A stretch of DNA of 47,771 bases. Origin: Saccoglossus kowalevskii (Eukaryota; Hemichordata; Enteropneusta; Harrimaniidae). Shown piece by piece: positions 25,401 through 31,400 of the stretch. The position numbers were made by a program, and so were the translations under genes. The first letter of the stretch is position 1. Every line of letters starts with the position of its first letter. The notes beneath the pieces are model-generated. The model had not been told where the DNA came from. It worked only from the letters and a program-made list of their open reading frames with translations, and made no database searches. The stretch is taken from assembly GCF_000003605.2 (NCBI RefSeq), contig NW_003105101.1, positions 328,521-376,291 on the forward strand. Reading direction: 5' to 3'.

Positions 25401-28400
25401 TTTTGTTAAATGTGCTAAATCATATTGTGATAAATGTAATGTCTGATTGTGTTATTTATTAATTTATATTTCTGTTGGGAATATTAAAATATTTGACTGA
25501 TTTGTTATTGGTTATACAGGCATGTTTGGTGTCTTGGTGTTGGTATTGATATATTTTATATATTGTTAGCTGGTAGTATTGTTGTAATGTTAGGAAAGTT
25601 ATAATCTTGCATACATGGGTGAACGCCCAGCCTTTCCTTGCAGTTCTTCTATTCGCTGTGTTTGAATCCATGGCAACATGGTCTGTTCTTCTCCATGAAC
25701 TTTAACCTCACCTTTGACATGTCTTCTTTCCATACACTTTCCGTGGAGCTTGTAATAAAATGTTGTTTTAACACATCTAAGACATTTAAGGATTTGAATT
25801 TGGCAAAGATTTTCAGAAAAAGACGGTCTTACAAAATCTAATTCTTGAGTCTAAATGTGAGTAAAACATTGAAATCAGATTTTGTAAAGTTATACGACAC
25901 AAGTTGTGTGTAATAAACTAGCAACCAATAGAGCGATCAATCCGTGACCTCAAAAGGTCACACATCCTGGTACTTTCTTGGGCCATGTGTACACGCTGTG
26001 AATTTACTTTGATAGTGTATCCATGCTACCTGTACAAGTACCAGGATGTATGACCTCAGAGGTCATGATCTTTGACCTGTGACAATGAATCAAAATGGTA
26101 GCAACTGCAAACCTGATTTTTTTCAACCAAGAATGGTTAGTAAGTTTTTTTTTTGTCAGAATTTTATGAAAGAAAAATTAAATTTTTATGAAATAGCACA
26201 ATGGCAATTTTAAAATAATGAAAAATGCTTTTCATCTATTTTTGCTAGGCCAATTCAGATTTGCGTAAAGTGGGGAGCATACGAGACACTAACAACAGTG
26301 TAACGAATACATTAAAGATTCCTTATGTAATTAACCCTCATTCTGTTCACTGCCTGTTCTAAAAGACTCAAAACAACCTTAGATGTGTTAATTTTAACTA
26401 CAGTTCCTTTTCATCACTTCTAAATTCAGAGTGCCCTCTCTCAATCAAGGAACTTCAGAGTTTTCACTTCATTGAAGTCAAATGTAAGCAACGAAAGTAC
26501 AGTGTTTTCTTATTTGAAACATCATTTTCTATGATCGGTACTTACTACTTACTACTAACTATAAGCAACTCAAATTGAAATCCAAATTTGTATTTACCAC
26601 GGTGATTTTTTGTATCAATCCTTGATTACTGTGAGGGCGCTTTCTTCATCCATTGCATTTGTATCATGTAGAGGTCATTGACCTTTCACTAACCACTAAG
26701 TACCATGGAATCTTTCATTTATAGCTGCCCTACTCCAGGTTGTGATGGCTCCGGTCATGTCACTGGCAATTACGCATCACACAGAAGGTAATTTATTCAA
26801 CACTAAATGCTCTTATCATCGTTAACAACTCGTTCTTATTAATATTCAGTCACCTTATAAAAATAACATATCATCATCTCAGCAGCCTAATCCAAGATGG
26901 CTGCCATATTGTAGGCCAAGATTTATACTGATCTCTGACCACCCTGCTTGTCAGTTGATAAAATGGCAGCCATCTTGGATGATTTTTAACCTTACTATAA
27001 TACACATACTAGCTGCTCATGTAACCATGGTAATGCCTCATCCTTAATTCTGGTGCAAGCTGCTAGCTTTTCTAACTTTCTGCAGTTGAAGCCTTTCCCA
27101 AGGAGTTTTGTGATATGTTTTTCTTTCTAAAAATGAACAAGCTAGCAAAATAGGATGGAGTTTGTTGTTTGGTGGAGATCTTATTTAGAAAAACATAGAT
27201 ACGAATTGACATGCTATGAAATAAGAAACTGTTTTTTTTTTTTTTCACCACATTTTTATTTTGCCAAGGAAACGAAAGCTTCAAAACATTGATGTTCAGG
27301 TATTAAAGTGTTGTACATAGGCAGTCGCAAAGTGACTGCAGTGACTGGTTGGCATGTGTTGGTCATCTGCACCTGAGGATAAAATAATACATTGTTAACT
27401 GAAAGTGTTCGTAAATAGTATCGTTTGTTTCTTTTTCAAATGAAACAACTTATGGCAATGTTGTCACAGTAGATTGCAGGGACATTTGAATGGTGGTTGA
27501 CAAAAATGTAAACTTATGATGTCGAAATGTGACATCCAATCTGGCTAAAAAAAAATTTTTTATGATATTCCGGATGTTGAAAAAAGCTTCTATAGTTTTA
27601 CAGTTTGTTGACAGAATTCAGAAAAATCTGTGAGCTTTCGTTTTTGAACTGACACCTTTATTTTTTTTATTTATCTTGTATTTATTTTTCTTTATCACCC
27701 TATAAGAATATCATATTCTGTGGATTCATTTAAATTGACTCAGTTGTTGTAGTATGTTCAGTAATTTATAATTTAGGTTATTTATTTATAAATTGATTGC
27801 TTATTGTTAAGATAGTGAGAGAACAAAAACGGGGAAAAAAGTGTAATTGTGATTAGAGTATTCTCCGCCAGTTACTAAGTACATGTATGTAACTATGACG
27901 ATATATACGTGCTCAGAAGTCTGTCATCTTGCGTCCATAACTCTAAATCAAAAGCGCATGAAAATGTGAATGGATGGTATAAATTCTGTATTGTTAACAA
28001 GGAGAAACGTGTAAAATAGTAAGATAGTCAAAAATTAGTTTTCTACTTTATTCTCAAATGTATGATTTTTCAATCCTATATTATAAATTTACCTAAAGTT
28101 GTGGGCTGTCAATCTAGAGGTGAAAAGTTCAGAAATTTCAATGAGAGTGACCGATAACTTTAACGTTGTGAAAATGTACAGTGCAATATTTAGCCAAAAC
28201 TAGGTTTTAGAAAATAAAGGAAAAATTGCGCACTAAATTCAAATTTTGACCAAAAATAAATAGAAAATGCAATATAATGTTACATAATCAAAGATTTCTT
28301 TAAACAAAAACTGTTGATATGCATGAATTTTAATTCAGTTTGTTTATTTAATGAACTTTCTATTTGTTATTTATTAATTTTACAGTATGCATGCTGTTTT

Positions 28401-31400
28401 TTTTTATATTCCTTTTTATGTAATGTGATTGCAACATGGTTTGTAAAGAGGTACAATATCAAAGTACCCAGGCCTAAGTCTCATGGTCAGAATATTCCAT
28501 GTCATGGATAAGGACCCAGGCCTAAGTCTTGTGGTCAGAATATTCCATGTCATGGATAAGGACCCAGGCTTAAGTCTTGTGGTCAGAATATTCCATGTCA
28601 TGGATAAGGACCCAGGCTTAAGTCTTGTGGTCAGAATATTCCATGTCATGGATAAGGACCCAGGCCTAAGTCTCGTGGTCAGAATATTCCATGTCATGGA
28701 TAAGGACCCAGGCCTAAGTCTTGTGGTCAGAATATTCCATGTCATGGATAAGGACCCAGGCTTAAGTCTTGTGGTCAGAATATTCCATGTCATGGATAAG
28801 GACCCAGGCATAAGTCTTGTGGTCAGAATATTCCATGTCATGGATAAGTACCCAGGCCTAAGTCTCGTGGTCAGAATATTCCATGTCATGGATAAGTACT
28901 CAGGCCTAAGTCTCGTGGTCAGAATATTCCATGTCATGGATAAGTACCCAGGCTTAAGTCTTGTGGTCAGAATATTCCATGTTATGGATAAGGACCCAGG
29001 CCTAAGTCTCGTGGTCAGAATATTCCATGTTATGGATAAGTACCCAGGCCTAAGTTTCATGGTCAGTATATCCAATGTCATGGTCAGAATATTCTTTCTC
29101 ATAGTTGCGGTAAGTACCCAGGCCTCGGGTCTCATATTCCAATGAGTAGACATGGAATGAGCTCAATAAATGTACTTGTGGTCAGGGAATGATCACGAAG
29201 AAGAAAAATATTGTCAAATCTATGATGGTGTTAGAAGATTTTAACATAACGGCATGGTAACAAGGGCACTTGTAATCCATCAGTAACCATGGCGACGACA
29301 GCTAGACATGGGTCTATTTAGAACTTTATTTATTACTTTATTATAGCTTATCAGGATGTCCAAATGCAGACAAAAGTATGATTATTCAAGGATCTCAAGA
29401 ACTTAGGTAGGTGTCAATGTCTTATGAAGCATTCCCTCAACAAGAACCTGTCTGATTAATAAGGTGAATGATTTATTGACTGGATACCTTTGGAATACTG
29501 TTTTAATAGTTGTGTCATTATTTTGTTGACAAATATTTATGCCACGTTTGTCATTCGCAGTGACAACTTTGCACAACTTTGACCTAACCAATGTGCCTGA
29601 CTTTTCTTGTCGTTTTCACACTCTGTCATAGGGTTGATTCCTATATCCCTTAATTTGTTTTTCATTCTGTAAGTAGATGCCCAACACCAGGTTGCGACGG
29701 ATCTGGCCATGTAACTGGCAATTATTCATCACATCGCAGTCTTTCTGGATGTCCACGGGCCAAGAAAAATAAAATTATGATTTCACCGAGAAAGGAAGGC
29801 GACACACCAATGCCTTGTATAATGCCGTTAAAAGAGGAGGAACCACTCAAGTAAGCTGACTTTTATTACAAACTTTCTTCGCTGTATTTCTACTGAATTG
29901 TTTTACGTAAACAAACTATCTGCACAAAGTCTGTACAAATTGTATTTTAAAGGGCCACTTGCCGTAACTGCTTATGCAGAGTATACTGTTCTAATTTTGT
30001 TCTCTGGTCTATCCTAATTTTTGTTATTTGTTTTGGAATCAGGGGGAATGTGTCTCACTATTTAAATAAATAGGAGCTGCATAAATTATAAAATATCAAC
30101 TTAGTGGGTAATTCCCAGTGAGTTAAGGGGGACAGCTAGTTTTGTCATATCGATCTATTCAAGTGATATGGCTGCTTGTCATGGCTCAGAGCGGTTCATT
30201 TAAGAAACTATTTGATTTGTATATGAAACTGTTTTTTTGAAAACTGCAAGTTTGTATCAAACATTGTTTTTCCAGGTGTCCACTCCCGATGTGTGATGGT
30301 TCAGGTCATGTGACCGGCAAGTTTGCAACCCATCGTAGTGCGTCAGGATGTCCATTAGCGGCTAAATGTAATCTAACATTCAAAACAACACTACCATCAA
30401 CCGCAGACACTTCAACAAGTTGGCGACCAATCAAAATGGACGGTTTAACGTAAGTAATTTTTTTTATTATTTTTTTAAGAAATCAGATTCTACAAGATGG
30501 ATTTCTTGTTACTGTAGTCATGGTATACTGCTGACACTAGAGGGCGTGATTTCTCAGAACTACAATGCCCATCTAGTAATTTTATTTTTCTTTGTTTCTA
30601 ACAGTTTTGGGATGATGAACAATCAAGTATTGGGGTGAGTGCTTATTGCTGAATCTACCGAGCCACTGCCATTGGTAGCTGCTTGGGGCAGTAAGCCTAT
30701 AACTACTTAACTATTTCACCGCCAGACTTTCTCGCTCAAATTTGTCTGCACTTTCTGCACTTTTATTCTTCAATATTTCTGGAAATGAACCCTAATTTTG
30801 GAGCCAACAGAAAAAATTTGAGTCAATCGTCTGTTTTTACCCAAAAAATTTGGCTATTTTTGTCCTAGTCTTCTGAAAGAAAGTGCAGACTATAATGGGG
30901 ACTAATTTTGTAAATTTGTGATGAAAAAGGAACTGGTGGTGAAAAAGCTAATGTAATCTGATTCCTTTATATTTGAGTCATTGAAATAAACGTTGTACAT
31001 GACTCAGCCAAACGAGAATGTCTATTTCGATGTCAGTTTTATGATAACGCTGTAGCTTTCAGTTAAAACAGGTTTCTCGTATATCTAAAATTAAAGGGAA
31101 GTCGAGGGAAAAAGGGTGAATTTGGTGATAGATTGATTTAAATGTTACATACAACTTTGAGAGGTGTTGAGTGTGCATGTTCAACACTTGAATCACTTGC
31201 TCTAATGGAAGCATACATTTAGCATGCAGGCTTATTTTGACCTCTGACCTCTACTTATAAGTGCATGTGCTACTCATAGGGCTAAATACTGTAGTTGTAT
31301 GAGTACCACCTAAATTCAAGGTTTCAACCTAATTCTTTTCATTTATTTTGATGAAAACCTAAAAATCAGAAAAAAATTCAAATTTTTGAAAATTGTTTAT

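Noticed and set aside
28416-29153. 220- and 245-codon repetitive open frames on opposite strands
   Set aside because: They are produced by the 48-bp minisatellite inside an intron.
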